Assembly: GCA_905182135.1 (NCBI GenBank)
Contig: CAJJAG010000001.1
Coordinates: forward strand, 219,094 to 283,093
DNA length: 64,000 nt
Reading direction: 5' to 3'
DNA from: an uncultured Acidimicrobiaceae bacterium
GTDB lineage: Bacteria > Actinomycetota > Acidimicrobiia > Acidimicrobiales > UBA10347
Position 1 is the first letter of the stretch; each line of letters starts with the position of its first letter. The position numbers and the translations under genes were made by a program. The notes below the pieces were generated by a model. That model worked only from the letters and a program-made list of their open reading frames with translations. It was not told the origin of the DNA and did no database searches. Positions 26,267 through 35,763 of the stretch are shown here, in pieces.

Positions 26267-27238
26267 CTAGCTAGCGGATGCGGATCCAGTCTCGAACAAC
26301 CAACGCAGCGACTCGCCAAATGCGGCTCCAGCGTGGCGCAGATTGTGGCCACCGGTACCGAACTCAAACCGGATGTCATATCCGGCGAATTTCAACGCAG
26401 CAGCGACCTGCTGGTTAGCTAGCGACCAACTACCAAAGACGATGTCGGCATCGTTCTCGCCGCTCTGCATGAACACTCGAATTTGGCGGCGTTTGGTTGA
26501 CCTAATCAGGTATGGCCATGCATGGCCACCGCGAATATTCACGAACGAGCCACAGTGACTCAGCACCAGCCCAAACTGGTCCGGACGATGCCATGCCGCC
26601 GTCCATGCACAGATACCGCCGCTCGAAATACCGGCGACTCCCCTGCGGGAGGGATCGACGGTGATTGCTCTGCCCAGATGATCCTGCACGAACGGTATGA
26701 CCTCGTCGACCAGCAGCGATACGTAACGATCAGTCATCGAGTCATATTCGATGCTGCGCTGCCGCAAAGCCCTTGGGTCTCTGTTCATTTCCCACAGCGA
26801 CGTGCTCGGGGGCACGTCGCTGGCCCGACCGGGCGTGACGAATACGCCGACTATCGGCCCCACCGTTCCATCTGCGTTCACCGCATCGAGCACGCGCTGA
26901 GCGCGCACTGGCCCCTCGGCGTCCAGGTAACGGTTGCCGTCGTTGAACACCAACAGTGCTGGCGACGCTGCACCGGCTAGCTCGTCAGGGCAGACGATCC
27001 ACAAATCTCGCACCGTGTTTGGATAGACCGCGCTCGATCGCCAGTCCGGGAAATAGCTGACCGAGCTGCGGGTCGGCCCTTCTGCCACGGCCTCAACGCA
27101 CGGCTGGTAGGCCGTGTCACCGGGTGTATCGAGCGCCTTGATAATTTCGTCGTTGTGGCGACCGTTAACCACCGCTCCACCGTGAACATCGGTGAAGTTC
27201 TGATGCAGGCCAAACCGTTGATACGTCTCAAGATCCAC
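26267..27238 (-). CDS. putative esterase (enterochelin-esterase-like alpha/beta hydrolase)
   Basis: A 323-residue esterase-family hydrolase (PF00756 type). GISSGG supplies the nucleophile Ser, FMQSGENDAD a candidate acid, and GGHNLRHAG the catalytic His. PALLVFNDGNRYL is the typical first strand after the N-terminal domain. No signal peptide is seen. Start GTG 27238 is set by the adjacent TACGGT hexamer. Confidence 0.82.
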   Translation of the reverse strand: MDLETYQRFGLHQNFTDVHGGAVVNGRHNDEIIKALDTPGDTAYQPCVEAVAEGPTRSSVSYFPDWRSSAVYPNTVRDLWIVCPDELAGAASPALLVFNDGNRYLDAEGPVRAQRVLDAVNADGTVGPIVGVFVTPGRASDVPPSTSLWEMNRDPRALRQRSIEYDSMTDRYVSLLVDEVIPFVQDHLGRAITVDPSRRGVAGISSGGICAWTAAWHRPDQFGLVLSHCGSFVNIRGGHAWPYLIRSTKRRQIRVFMQSGENDADIVFGSWSLANQQVAAALKFAGYDIRFEFGTGGHNLRHAGAAFGESLRWLFETGSASAS

Positions 27239-27598
27239 TTGCCGACCGTAGCCGGGCGCAGTGATCTAGGTCGATGACGCCGGCGATGGGCTAACCGGCA
27301 ACCACGACGATTTAGTCATGACCCTCGAAGGTGAACCAATCGCTCGTGTTAGGAGCGACCTGAGTTGGCATGCACCAAGCCAGTATGCGAAAAGACTCGT
27401 TCCAGATCGAAACGCACTAGGTCGGCCTGAATCAACACCCGCCAAGTTGACAGGCCGACTGCAGAAACGAGTCCTGACTTCCCGCGACTACCCCAACCTC
27501 TGTTTCATGGCAAAGGTTGCCCACAGGTTTTGGCCCAAGGTGACCGCGGCGTGCCAGGAATCGTATGATCGGGAGATCTGAATGATTGGAGATCAGTG
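27239..27598. other. intergenic between divergent genes, one weak ORF
   Basis: A frame at 27318-27581 (+, 87 residues, Arg-rich) has GACGAT 6 nt before its ATG but no family resemblance. It is left uncalled. Confidence 0.45.
27245..27250 (-). promoter_or_regulatory. -10 hexamer TACGGT
   Basis: Six nt before the GTG at 27238. Confidence 0.55.
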
Positions 27599-28600
27599 AT
27601 GTCGACCGTGGCACTAACCGAACTGGAAATCCATGGTTTGGCGCGCAGTTGCCTGCTGGTTAACGGCTGTGACGAGGCCAACGCCGCTGCAGCAGCCCGC
27701 ACGATCAGTTCAGCCGAGCGGTCCGGGGCTATCTCCCATGGGCTGTTTCGGTTACCGGGTTATGTCGCATCCCTGCGGAGCGGCAAGGTAAATGGGCACG
27801 CAGTTCCTCGTGAAGAACAGCTGACCAGCGCAGCGATCCGGCTTGACGGCGACCGAGGCTTCGCTCCGCTGGCGATTGAGTACGGCACGCCGCTGATTGT
27901 CGACGCTGCGAGAGATTCCGGTGTCGCCGTGCTACTCATTCGCAACAGCTTCCACTTCGCAGCGCTATGGCCTGAGGTCGAAGCACTCGCAGCGCATGAC
28001 CTGGTGGGCCTAGCGTGCACAGTACACACGCCGATGGTTGCGCCGTTCGGAGCGAAGAAAGCGTTCTTCAGCACCAACCCGATCGCGTTCGCTTATCCCC
28101 GTCCTGGTCGCGACCCGTACGTGTTTGACATGGCCACAGCAGCCAAGGCCGCTGGCGACATCGGCATCGCCGCCCGCGACGACCATGAGCTACCGACCGG
28201 CACCGGCCTCACTGCCGACGGCAATCCAACAACCGATGCCAAAGAGGTCCTTGACGGCGGTGTGATCCTGCCCTTTGGCGGCTACAAGGGCTCGGCAATC
28301 GCAACGATGATCGAACTGCTTGCAGCCGGGCTGGTCGGCGACTACTTCAGCTACGAGGCAGTGAAGGCCGATAATCGAGACGGTGGCCCCGCAATCGGCG
28401 GCGAGTTCATTCTGGCCATGTCCCCCGAGGTCCTGAGCGGGCCGGGGTGGGCCGAACACAGTGATGCCTTTCTCGCCGAACTCGAGAACATGCCCGGCGT
28501 GCGCCTTCCCGGGCAGCGCCGGTTTGCTGCTCGGCTTTCGGACGAACCAATCCACGTCAATGCTGAACTCGTCGACACGCTGCAATCAATGCTCATCTGA
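27599..28600 (+). CDS. Ldh-family oxidoreductase, delta1-piperideine/pyrroline-2-carboxylate reductase-like
   Basis: A 333-residue NAD(P)-dependent enzyme of the malate/L-lactate dehydrogenase type 2 family. SHGLFRLPGYVASLRSGKVNG, RNSFHFAALWPEVE, FSTNPIAFAYPRPG and GGVILPFGGYKGSA match the Pseudomonas DpkA group, which reduces cyclic imines from D-lysine, D-proline or hydroxyproline breakdown. Substrate is inferred. ATG 27599 has GGAG 7 nt upstream. Confidence 0.82.
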   Translation: MSTVALTELEIHGLARSCLLVNGCDEANAAAAARTISSAERSGAISHGLFRLPGYVASLRSGKVNGHAVPREEQLTSAAIRLDGDRGFAPLAIEYGTPLIVDAARDSGVAVLLIRNSFHFAALWPEVEALAAHDLVGLACTVHTPMVAPFGAKKAFFSTNPIAFAYPRPGRDPYVFDMATAAKAAGDIGIAARDDHELPTGTGLTADGNPTTDAKEVLDGGVILPFGGYKGSAIATMIELLAAGLVGDYFSYEAVKADNRDGGPAIGGEFILAMSPEVLSGPGWAEHSDAFLAELENMPGVRLPGQRRFAARLSDEPIHVNAELVDTLQSMLI

Positions 28601-28687
28601 ACTAGCCAGACGACTGCACTTAAGCGCCATTAGTAACTACTATCCGCAAACGAAGCAACACACCGACCCGACCTCATACCAGAACAC

Positions 28688-28733
28688 GTCTCAAGTCAGC
28701 CTCAACGAGACAACCCAAGAACCAGCTTGAGAC
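28688..28733. repeat. 8-bp inverted repeat upstream of the molybdenum hydroxylase operon
   Basis: GTCTCAAG (28688-28695) and CTTGAGAC (28726-28733) are separated by 30 bp, about 80 bp before the first hydroxylase gene. An operator is possible; the loop is too long for a terminator. Confidence 0.4.
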
Positions 28734-28810
28734 ACGTACTAGGTACAAGCCTCAAGTGAGGGTTAACCGATCGACTCAGTCGTCTTAGCTGACCGCCTAG
28801 GGGTAACCAC

Positions 28811-29680
28811 GTGAAGAATCCACCGTTCAACTATCACCGGCCAGCCTCGGTCGACGAGGCACTCGCGTTGTTGACCGAACACGGCGACGAGGCCAAGGTC
28901 CTTGCTGGTGGCCAGAGCTTGCTGCCAATCATGGCGCTGCGTCTGGGCCGGCCCGAGCATGTGATCGATATCGGTGCGATCGACGAGTTGAAGTCAATCA
29001 GTGTTGGTGGTGGCATCACGATCGGAGCGATGGTCCGCCACGCCGAAGCCGAAAAATCGGCCGAAGTCGCCGAACAGACACCGCTTATCACCGCTGCGCT
29101 CCCTTACGTGGGTCACCGAGCGATCCGTAATCGCGGCACGGTCGTTGGCAGCATCGCTCATGCCGATGGCGCTGCCGAGATGCCTGCGGTTTGCCTGGCA
29201 ATCGGGGCCACAATGCACATCGCATCGTCAACCCAAACCCGCCAGGTCGCCGCCGCCGACTTCTTCCAAGGATTCTTCACGACCTCGATCGAAGCCAACG
29301 AGTTGCTCACCGCTGTTCACTTCCCAGCTCAAAGCACTAGCGCCGGAAGCACAGTCGTCGAAATTAGCCGCCGTCACAGTGACTACGCCATGTGCGGCCT
29401 GGCCTGCATGATCGATGCGCCTGACGGAACCATCGTGTCGGCAGCATTGTCGTTCTTCGGTGTAGCCAGCGCAGCGGTGCGTGCAACCGAAGCCGAGGCT
29501 GCCCTGGTCGGCAAGGCCCCCAACAACGAAACCTTTGCCGCTGCTGCAACGATCGTCAGCAACACTTTGGCTCCTGACGATGACATTCACGCCACTGCTG
29601 CCTATCGACGTCATATCGCAGGCGTACTTACCCGCCGCGGTCTAGCCGAGGCCACCAGCCAAATCGGGATTCGCGCATGA
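28811..29680 (+). CDS. molybdenum hydroxylase FAD subunit (CoxM/XdhB-like)
   Basis: A 289-residue FAD-binding subunit that passes electrons from the iron-sulfur subunit to an acceptor. LAGGQSLLPIMALRL (residues 31-45) and NRGTVVGSIAHADGAAE are the two FAD-binding blocks. First gene of an M-S-L ordered operon; its stop overlaps the next start as ATGA. GTG start with AGGGG 7 nt upstream. Confidence 0.9.
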   Translation: MKNPPFNYHRPASVDEALALLTEHGDEAKVLAGGQSLLPIMALRLGRPEHVIDIGAIDELKSISVGGGITIGAMVRHAEAEKSAEVAEQTPLITAALPYVGHRAIRNRGTVVGSIAHADGAAEMPAVCLAIGATMHIASSTQTRQVAAADFFQGFFTTSIEANELLTAVHFPAQSTSAGSTVVEISRRHSDYAMCGLACMIDAPDGTIVSAALSFFGVASAAVRATEAEAALVGKAPNNETFAAAATIVSNTLAPDDDIHATAAYRRHIAGVLTRRGLAEATSQIGIRA

Positions 29681-30219
29681 GTCTTCCATCCGCGACAACA
29701 CCTGCCGGTGAAACGCTCGCCATCAACGTCACAGTCAACGGCACACTCCTGAGCCTGAACGTCGAGCCTCGTCACTCACTCGCCGACGTGATCCGCGAGG
29801 ACATCAGTCTCACCGGCACCCACCTGGGCTGCGAACACGGCGTGTGCGGTGCTTGCACGATCCTGCTCGATGGCGAGCCGTCACGAGCATGCCTGATGCT
29901 TGGCGTACAGGCCGATGGCGCGGACGTTGTAACCATCGAAGGCTTGGCCAATAATGACGGAACTATGCATCCGGTGCAGCAGGCGATGTACGAGGCCATG
30001 AGCTTTCAGTGCGCCTTCTGCACACCTGGGTTCCTGATGAGCACGATTGCGCTGCTTCGGGACAACCCGAGCCCATCGGAAGTCGAAATCCGTGAGGGAC
30101 TTAGCGGCAACCTCTGCCGTTGCACCGGCTATCAGTCCATTGTTGATGGTGTGGAAACCGCAATACGCCTTATCGCCAGCAACAGCGCCGGAATCGACCC
30201 TGTGGGAGAACCCACATGA
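29677..30219 (+). CDS. molybdenum hydroxylase [2Fe-2S] subunit (CoxS-like)
   Basis: A 180-residue subunit with two [2Fe-2S] clusters. The plant-ferredoxin type cysteines are C52, C57, C60 and C72; the second set is C112, C115, C147 and C149 (QCAFC and LCRC). All eight are present. Overlaps both neighbours by 4 nt. Confidence 0.94.
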   Translation: MSLPSATTPAGETLAINVTVNGTLLSLNVEPRHSLADVIREDISLTGTHLGCEHGVCGACTILLDGEPSRACLMLGVQADGADVVTIEGLANNDGTMHPVQQAMYEAMSFQCAFCTPGFLMSTIALLRDNPSPSEVEIREGLSGNLCRCTGYQSIVDGVETAIRLIASNSAGIDPVGEPT

Positions 30220-32777
30220 CCGATATACCGGACCGCCAGACGTCTGGGCTCGGCTTTGTCGGACAACGGGTCAAGCGCGTCGAAGACGAGCGTTTCCTGA
30301 TCGGTGAAGGTCAGTTTGTCGCCGACCTGAACCCCAAAGGGGTGCTTCACGCCGCTTTCCTCCGCAGCCCGTTCGCCCACGCAACGCTCAACTCAATCGA
30401 TGTGTCGACGGCAGCGGCGCTCCCTGGCGTTGCCCGGGTCTTCACCGCTGCCGAGCTGAACGCGGTAACAAACTCATTCCCCCCGCTCTTCATGATCGAG
30501 GGTCTCTACACCCCGTTGTACAAATGCATGAGTGAGGACAAGGTCCGCCATATCGGAGATCCTGTTGCGCTGGTCTTGGCCGAATCTCGCTACATCGCTG
30601 AGGACGCTCTCGAACTGATTGAGGTTGAGTACCACGAACTCCAAGCGACCGGCACGATCGACCAGGCGCTTGCTCCGGGTCGGGAACAACTGTGGGACCG
30701 TGCCGACGGCAACATCCTGGGTGACATCAGTGCCGACTTCGGTGACGTTGCAACAATTTTTGCCGACGCCGATCGAGTGATTACACGGACCTTCAACTGC
30801 CCTCGGCAAACGAACCAACCCATGGAGACACGCGGCAGTGTGGTCATTGTTGACCCTGCGACCGGTCACCTCGAAATTCATAACACGTCTCAGGCTCCAC
30901 ACTTCCTGAAATGGGCAGTGGCCGGACTGCTGGTAAACGATGGCGCCTTCCGCAATCTGAGCCGTTTCGCACGCAACAAAGATCGCCGCAAGGCATTCAG
31001 CGCCGCGGCCAAAGCCTTTGTCAGCACCAACAAGCAGAAACTGCTGGAGCAGGACCCCGCAGGTCAAAAGTCGCAAATGAAAAAGGACATGTCCTTTTTG
31101 CGTGCCCAGGCGCGCATGGCCATGGGCTTGCTGGCATCTAACGATTATCCGACGGTCAAGGCAGGCGATATCGGCGGTGCATTTGGTTCGAAGGGTTCGG
31201 TAAGCCGCGAAGACATCGCCCTGGCCGCTGCGGCCCGTCAGCTCGGGACTTCGGTCCAATGGATCGAGGACCGTGTCGAGAATCTTCTCGATGGTGGGCA
31301 GGCACGCGAAGAACGCTTCACCGTCTCGCTCGCTGTCGACAACGACGGCACCCTCAAGGGCATGAAAGTTGATGCTGTGCTCGACGGCGGTGCGTACGCG
31401 TCCTTTCCCGTCTCGGCTGCGGTCACCGTGTTGTTATGGAAGTTGTACATGCCTGGGCCTTACGACTTCAAGGCGTTCGAGCTCAACGCGAAGATCGTCG
31501 CTACCAACAAGGGCAAGGTCGTCCCCTATCGCGGTCCTTGGGCAAACGAGACATGGATGCGAGAGCGCATGCTCGACGTGGTCGCCAAGGAGCTCGACAT
31601 ATCAGCGGCCGACATCCGACTTAAGAACGTGATTCGGGAAGAGAATATGCCGGCAGCGTTCCTGACTGGGCCAACGCTCGACGAGACAATGTCAGTAGCA
31701 AAGACGCTTGACCGTGCACTCGAAATGGTCGACTTCGACCAGTTAGAGCAGGACAAGGCAGCCGCCGAAGCTCGCGGGCATCGATTAGGTTTAGGAATCT
31801 CGAGCTACCACGAAGCAGCGCCCGGGCCGCCGAACTTCTTTTCGTCTGCTCAACCGGGGTCGGACATGTTCCTGCACGAAGACGGCCGAGCCGAGATTCA
31901 GGCCGACGGCCGCATCGTGATGTACACATCGCAAAGCCCGCACGGCCAAAGCCACCAGACCACCTACAAGCAGGTCGCTGCCGACGAGTTTGGTGTCGCC
32001 ATGGAAGACATCGAGATCGTATGGGGCGATACCGACCGCACCCAGTTCAGCTTCCTGGGCACCGGTGCCAGCCGCGGCGGTCCACTCGGGGCCGGCGTCA
32101 TGCGAATGACCGCCCGTGAGCTACGTAACCAGGTCGTCAAGGTCGCCGCCGACATGCTCGAGGCAGCAAAAGAAGACATAGAGATCGTCAACGGCAACAT
32201 CCACGTGGTTGGTGTCCCAACTCGAGGCACTACCTACGCCGACGTCGCCGCCAAAGTTGCTTCCGACCAGGCAGTATCGACGGGTCCTGTGTTCAAAGAG
32301 GAAATGAAATATGAGGGTGTCGGTAATGGGGGCTGGTCTGTGGCAACCCATATCGCGTGGGTCGACATCGATCTCGAAACTGGCCAGGTCGAGATCCCGC
32401 GTTATCTCGTTGTCGAGGACTGCGGCCCGATCATTAACCCTGGCATCGTCGACGGGCAAGTTCGTGGCGGCGTCGCCCAAGGCATCGGTGCGGTGTTCTA
32501 CGAACGTCACCACTATGACGACAATGCCAACCTGCTGTCGACGACGTATATGGACTATCTAATTCCGACAGCCATGGAGATCCCGAAGATCGAGATCGAA
32601 CATATGGAAACACTCACCAAGGGCGAGAACGATGCCCGCGGCGTCGGCGAAGGCGGCATGATCGGCGCTCCTGCGGCCCTAACCAACGCCGTCTCCGATG
32701 CCCTTGGTGTCGATGTACTCGAACAACACCTGCCGCCCTATCGCCTGCTCGAGCTTGCGGGGATCATCAGCTCCTGA
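30216..32777 (+). CDS. molybdenum hydroxylase large subunit (CoxL/XdhA-like) with an internal insertion
   Basis: An 853-residue molybdopterin-cytosine-dinucleotide subunit. HNTSQAPHFLKW leads into an insertion of about 70 polar, Lys/Arg-rich residues (about 240-310). The family then resumes at GDIGGAFGSKG. The active-site loop reads PYRGPWANE (437-445), not the AYXCSFR of form I CO dehydrogenase. The essential Glu is in GVGEGGMIG near the C-terminus. It hydroxylates an unknown substrate; it is not a CO dehydrogenase by its motif. Confidence 0.9.
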   Translation: MTDIPDRQTSGLGFVGQRVKRVEDERFLIGEGQFVADLNPKGVLHAAFLRSPFAHATLNSIDVSTAAALPGVARVFTAAELNAVTNSFPPLFMIEGLYTPLYKCMSEDKVRHIGDPVALVLAESRYIAEDALELIEVEYHELQATGTIDQALAPGREQLWDRADGNILGDISADFGDVATIFADADRVITRTFNCPRQTNQPMETRGSVVIVDPATGHLEIHNTSQAPHFLKWAVAGLLVNDGAFRNLSRFARNKDRRKAFSAAAKAFVSTNKQKLLEQDPAGQKSQMKKDMSFLRAQARMAMGLLASNDYPTVKAGDIGGAFGSKGSVSREDIALAAAARQLGTSVQWIEDRVENLLDGGQAREERFTVSLAVDNDGTLKGMKVDAVLDGGAYASFPVSAAVTVLLWKLYMPGPYDFKAFELNAKIVATNKGKVVPYRGPWANETWMRERMLDVVAKELDISAADIRLKNVIREENMPAAFLTGPTLDETMSVAKTLDRALEMVDFDQLEQDKAAAEARGHRLGLGISSYHEAAPGPPNFFSSAQPGSDMFLHEDGRAEIQADGRIVMYTSQSPHGQSHQTTYKQVAADEFGVAMEDIEIVWGDTDRTQFSFLGTGASRGGPLGAGVMRMTARELRNQVVKVAADMLEAAKEDIEIVNGNIHVVGVPTRGTTYADVAAKVASDQAVSTGPVFKEEMKYEGVGNGGWSVATHIAWVDIDLETGQVEIPRYLVVEDCGPIINPGIVDGQVRGGVAQGIGAVFYERHHYDDNANLLSTTYMDYLIPTAMEIPKIEIEHMETLTKGENDARGVGEGGMIGAPAALTNAVSDALGVDVLEQHLPPYRLLELAGIISS

Positions 32778-32946
32778 GCCCTGCTTCGGCCATGGCTCAT
32801 CCCTCAATCACGCTCATCGACCGCTGCGCCATGGGCATCGCACATACTCCGCGGTATAACCACCACCTCGTCACCTGCTCGGATCAGTTCGTGTTCAATC
32901 GAATACCGAGCCGTGCGAGCTGGCATCACCGCGACGATGCCGGTAG

Positions 32947-33825
32947 TTACGACTCCTTTGGCTGATCAGACGGCGGCTCAGCAAACGGTTTGCGGGGGCG
33001 GTCAGCACCCGGGAACAGGTCAGTGCCCGTCGCACGGAGATGTTCGCCTCGGGCATGGGCATGCCCAAGGTGTTGCAGTCCAAAGGCCTGTTGCTGCGAC
33101 ACCATAAAGCCCTGAGCATCGAGCGTTTGATTGACCGCCATCTTGGCCAGCTTGAGCGAGAATGATGGCTTTTGAGCAATCCGTTCGGCCATGCTCACGC
33201 TGAAGTCCAGCAGTTCATCGGCAGGAACCACATGGTTGACCATGCCCAACCGGTGCGCTTCGGTCGCATCAATTGCGTCACCAGTGAAGAGAAGTTCTTT
33301 GGCCTTGCGGATGCCAAACTCCCATGGATGGTTGAACCATTCAACGCCGTTCACGCCGAACTCAACGGTCATGTCCCGGAAGCTGGCATCGTCGGAGGCA
33401 ATAATAATGTCGCACACCCACATCAGCATGAGTCCGCCAGCGATGACCTTGCCTTGAACCGCAGCAATTGTCGGCTTGGGGATGTCGTGCCAGCGGCGAC
33501 ACATCTGCAGGTACATCTCCTCCTCGTAGGCCATCAGCCCCTCGGCGCCGCCTCGGGTCGTCGAGCCACCCACCCAAACCGGCGGCGCTTCGTAGTCGCC
33601 TGGACCCTTCAGGTCATGGCCCGCAGAGAAATGCGGCCCGTTTGCGGCAAGCACAATGCACTTGACGCTGTCGGTATACGCCGCCCGAGTAAACGCGTCG
33701 TTCAACTCGTACGTCATCTGCGTGTTCTGTGCGTTCCGCGCCTCGGGCCGGTCGAGCGTGATGACGGCAATCCGGCCCTCGTCGCGCTCTTCGTACTGCA
33801 CCATTGGCTTGTGTTCGTCACTCAT
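32947..33825 (-). CDS. enoyl-CoA hydratase/isomerase family protein
   Basis: A 292-residue crotonase with LDRPEARNAQN, the oxyanion strand HFSAGHDLKG and AVQGKVIAGGLMLMW. Residues after about 260 are a polar tail. It differs clearly from the crotonase at 9686 despite the same length. An AGGA motif lies 6 nt before the ATG. Divergent from the hydroxylase operon's end, so not part of that transcript. Confidence 0.87.
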   Translation of the reverse strand: MSDEHKPMVQYEERDEGRIAVITLDRPEARNAQNTQMTYELNDAFTRAAYTDSVKCIVLAANGPHFSAGHDLKGPGDYEAPPVWVGGSTTRGGAEGLMAYEEEMYLQMCRRWHDIPKPTIAAVQGKVIAGGLMLMWVCDIIIASDDASFRDMTVEFGVNGVEWFNHPWEFGIRKAKELLFTGDAIDATEAHRLGMVNHVVPADELLDFSVSMAERIAQKPSFSLKLAKMAVNQTLDAQGFMVSQQQAFGLQHLGHAHARGEHLRATGTDLFPGADRPRKPFAEPPSDQPKES

Positions 33826-33913
33826 ATCGATCCTCGTGCAGTCAGTCGCCGTGGCATGGTTTTACCCCACGGGCATCGGCAAAAAGAAGCGGCGGTCGCC
33901 GACCGGCTCGATC

Positions 33914-34654
33914 TCAGATTCCGAACCGGTTGTATGTCGGCGTAATCAGGATCTCGTTGAGCGTAATGTGCGGGGGCTGTTGGGCCACGAACAACACCAG
34001 ATCACCCAAGTCTTCGGACTGAAGAATCCGGGCCTTGTCCTCGTCGCTTACAGGAACTGGCCGTTGATCAAGAATCGGCGTGGCTACCTCGCCGGGACAG
34101 ATGATCGTGGCGCGGATGCCATTGTTTCGTTCTTCGAGAAGCAGGCTTTCGGTCATCGCATTCATTGCGTGTTTCGCGGCGATGTAAGCCGGGCCGGTCA
34201 GAGCGCTGATGCCCTTTGCTGCCATCGACGACACGTTGATGATCAGTCCCTGACCGTGTTCACGCATCGAAGGCAGCACCGAGTGGCAGCAGTAGAATGC
34301 TCCATTCAGGTCGATCGCGATCACGTCATCCCATGCGTCGGTAGTAATCACTGGCCAATTCCGGTCCGTGACATTGATGCCGGCGCTGAGCACACAGATA
34401 TCGATCTTGCTGTGCGCATCGAGAATCCGCTGCACAACAGCACTGACGGCATGCTTATCGGAGACGTCGAGCGGTTCCGACGATGCCACTCCGCCCTCGG
34501 CAATAATGCGCTCAACCAGGGAATCGAGCGGTTCGGGCCGACGCCCAGAAACAACAATCGTGCAACCGGCCGCAGCGAGTTTGAGGGCGGCTGACTCACC
34601 AATCCCAGTTCCGGCTCCAGTGATCCATGCGACGTGTCCAGTGAGGTTCTGCAT
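33914..34654 (-). CDS. short-chain dehydrogenase/reductase
   Basis: A 246-residue classical SDR with TGAGTGIGESAAL (NAD(P) binding), the LSAGIN strand, Ser in NVSSMAAKG and catalytic YIAAK. It oxidises or reduces an alcohol/ketone of unknown identity. The ATG at 34654 is set by TACGGT. Confidence 0.9.
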   Translation of the reverse strand: MQNLTGHVAWITGAGTGIGESAALKLAAAGCTIVVSGRRPEPLDSLVERIIAEGGVASSEPLDVSDKHAVSAVVQRILDAHSKIDICVLSAGINVTDRNWPVITTDAWDDVIAIDLNGAFYCCHSVLPSMREHGQGLIINVSSMAAKGISALTGPAYIAAKHAMNAMTESLLLEERNNGIRATIICPGEVATPILDQRPVPVSDEDKARILQSEDLGDLVLFVAQQPPHITLNEILITPTYNRFGI

Positions 34655-34661
34655 AGCCGGA

Positions 34662-34667
34662 ACCGTA
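34662..34667 (-). promoter_or_regulatory. -10 hexamer TACGGT
   Basis: Seven nt before the ATG at 34654. Confidence 0.55.
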
Positions 34668-34830
34668 GCTCCTAGCTTCGCTGCAGTGGTCGTTGACCGA
34701 GTCAGGGCGGTGGATCACTTCCTCGCTCAGCGTCCATTCTCGTTACGTAGCGCTGCTTCCTCCAATAAGGCCGACACCGGACCGTGCGCTTTCTAGGTAG
34801 CAACGGGCAACAAGTTGATTCTCGGAACTC

Positions 34831-35664
34831 TCATAACGTGGTCGTGTCCGGTTCGGTGCCTGCATAGACGATGTCACGCAATGCCTTAGAAGCCCGGCGA
34901 TGGAACTCGACCGCAACCGGGTCAAAGTCATGCATTGGCTGTGGGCTGTGCTCAAAATGGCCATAGTCATCGCTACCGCGCACCAGCGCAGCTGAGTCCC
35001 AGTCGCTCAGTTTTTGACGGGTGTGCGTCGGCATGAAATGCATCGACAGGCCGATACGGCGATCGTCGGTAGTATTCGAACCAGATCCGTGCGCCGACCG
35101 GACATTGTGGAATGAAGCCTGCCCGGGTTCGAGCGCCATAGCGACAATCGGATACTCAGCCGGATCGATCGAGAGTTCCTGGCCTCGTGTCAGCAGGTTG
35201 TCTTTATTCCACGTCTCATCGTGTTGCAGAAGCTGATGGTGGCTTCCCGGAATGACACTCATACAACCACTTGCCTCGCTGGCCGGTGACAACGCGACCC
35301 AGACAGTCACCAGTTCGTCGTTGTCGAGGCCCCAATACGCAAGGTCTTGGTGCCATCCGACATAGCTTGCTGTCTGTGGCTCCTTGATCCAAAGGATCGT
35401 GTTCCAACAGAGGATGTTGGGACCGATCAGGTCCTCGACCGCGTCAAGTACCTGATCGTCACGCATGATGTCATCGACCCATCGAAACAAGAGATGACAT
35501 TTGGACCGTTGACTCGCATCAACCGGATGCCCCAGTGTCGCCTCATGGGTTTCGAGTTTCGAACGCGCTGTTGCCGCAGCATCACTGCTCATTACCGGAA
35601 CTGGTGACACCCAACCCGCATCTCGGTACTGCTCGATCTGTTGCACACTCAGTTTGTCCCCCAC
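34831..35664 (-). CDS. phytanoyl-CoA dioxygenase (PhyH) family protein
   Basis: A 277-residue Fe(II)/2-oxoglutarate oxygenase with H105-x-D107 (GWHQDLAYWGL) and H192 (SAHGSGSN), then DRRIGLSMHF with the co-substrate Arg. SGCMSVIPGSHHQ is the family strand. Begins at GTG 35664. Next to a second, longer PhyH gene in the same direction but with its own promoter. Confidence 0.88.
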   Translation of the reverse strand: MGDKLSVQQIEQYRDAGWVSPVPVMSSDAAATARSKLETHEATLGHPVDASQRSKCHLLFRWVDDIMRDDQVLDAVEDLIGPNILCWNTILWIKEPQTASYVGWHQDLAYWGLDNDELVTVWVALSPASEASGCMSVIPGSHHQLLQHDETWNKDNLLTRGQELSIDPAEYPIVAMALEPGQASFHNVRSAHGSGSNTTDDRRIGLSMHFMPTHTRQKLSDWDSAALVRGSDDYGHFEHSPQPMHDFDPVAVEFHRRASKALRDIVYAGTEPDTTTL

Positions 35665-35670
35665 GACCTG

Positions 35671-35676
35671 AGCGTA
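35671..35676 (-). promoter_or_regulatory. -10 hexamer TACGCT
   Basis: Six nt before the GTG at 35664. Confidence 0.55.
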
Positions 35677-35763
35677 CGTCCTAAGCCCGCGCCGATGTCA
35701 AGGTCCGCTGTGTTGAGTCTGCCGCCGGCTAACTGCACGCGCACCTGGCCATACGCTGTGTGA

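Noticed and set aside
27318..27581. 87-codon frame with a weak GACGAT upstream
   Set aside because: Composition and lack of similarity do not support coding; noted as weak only.
30216..32777. Aerobic CO dehydrogenase large subunit
   Set aside because: The active-site loop is PYRGPW, not the form I AYXCSFR motif; called only as a molybdenum hydroxylase.
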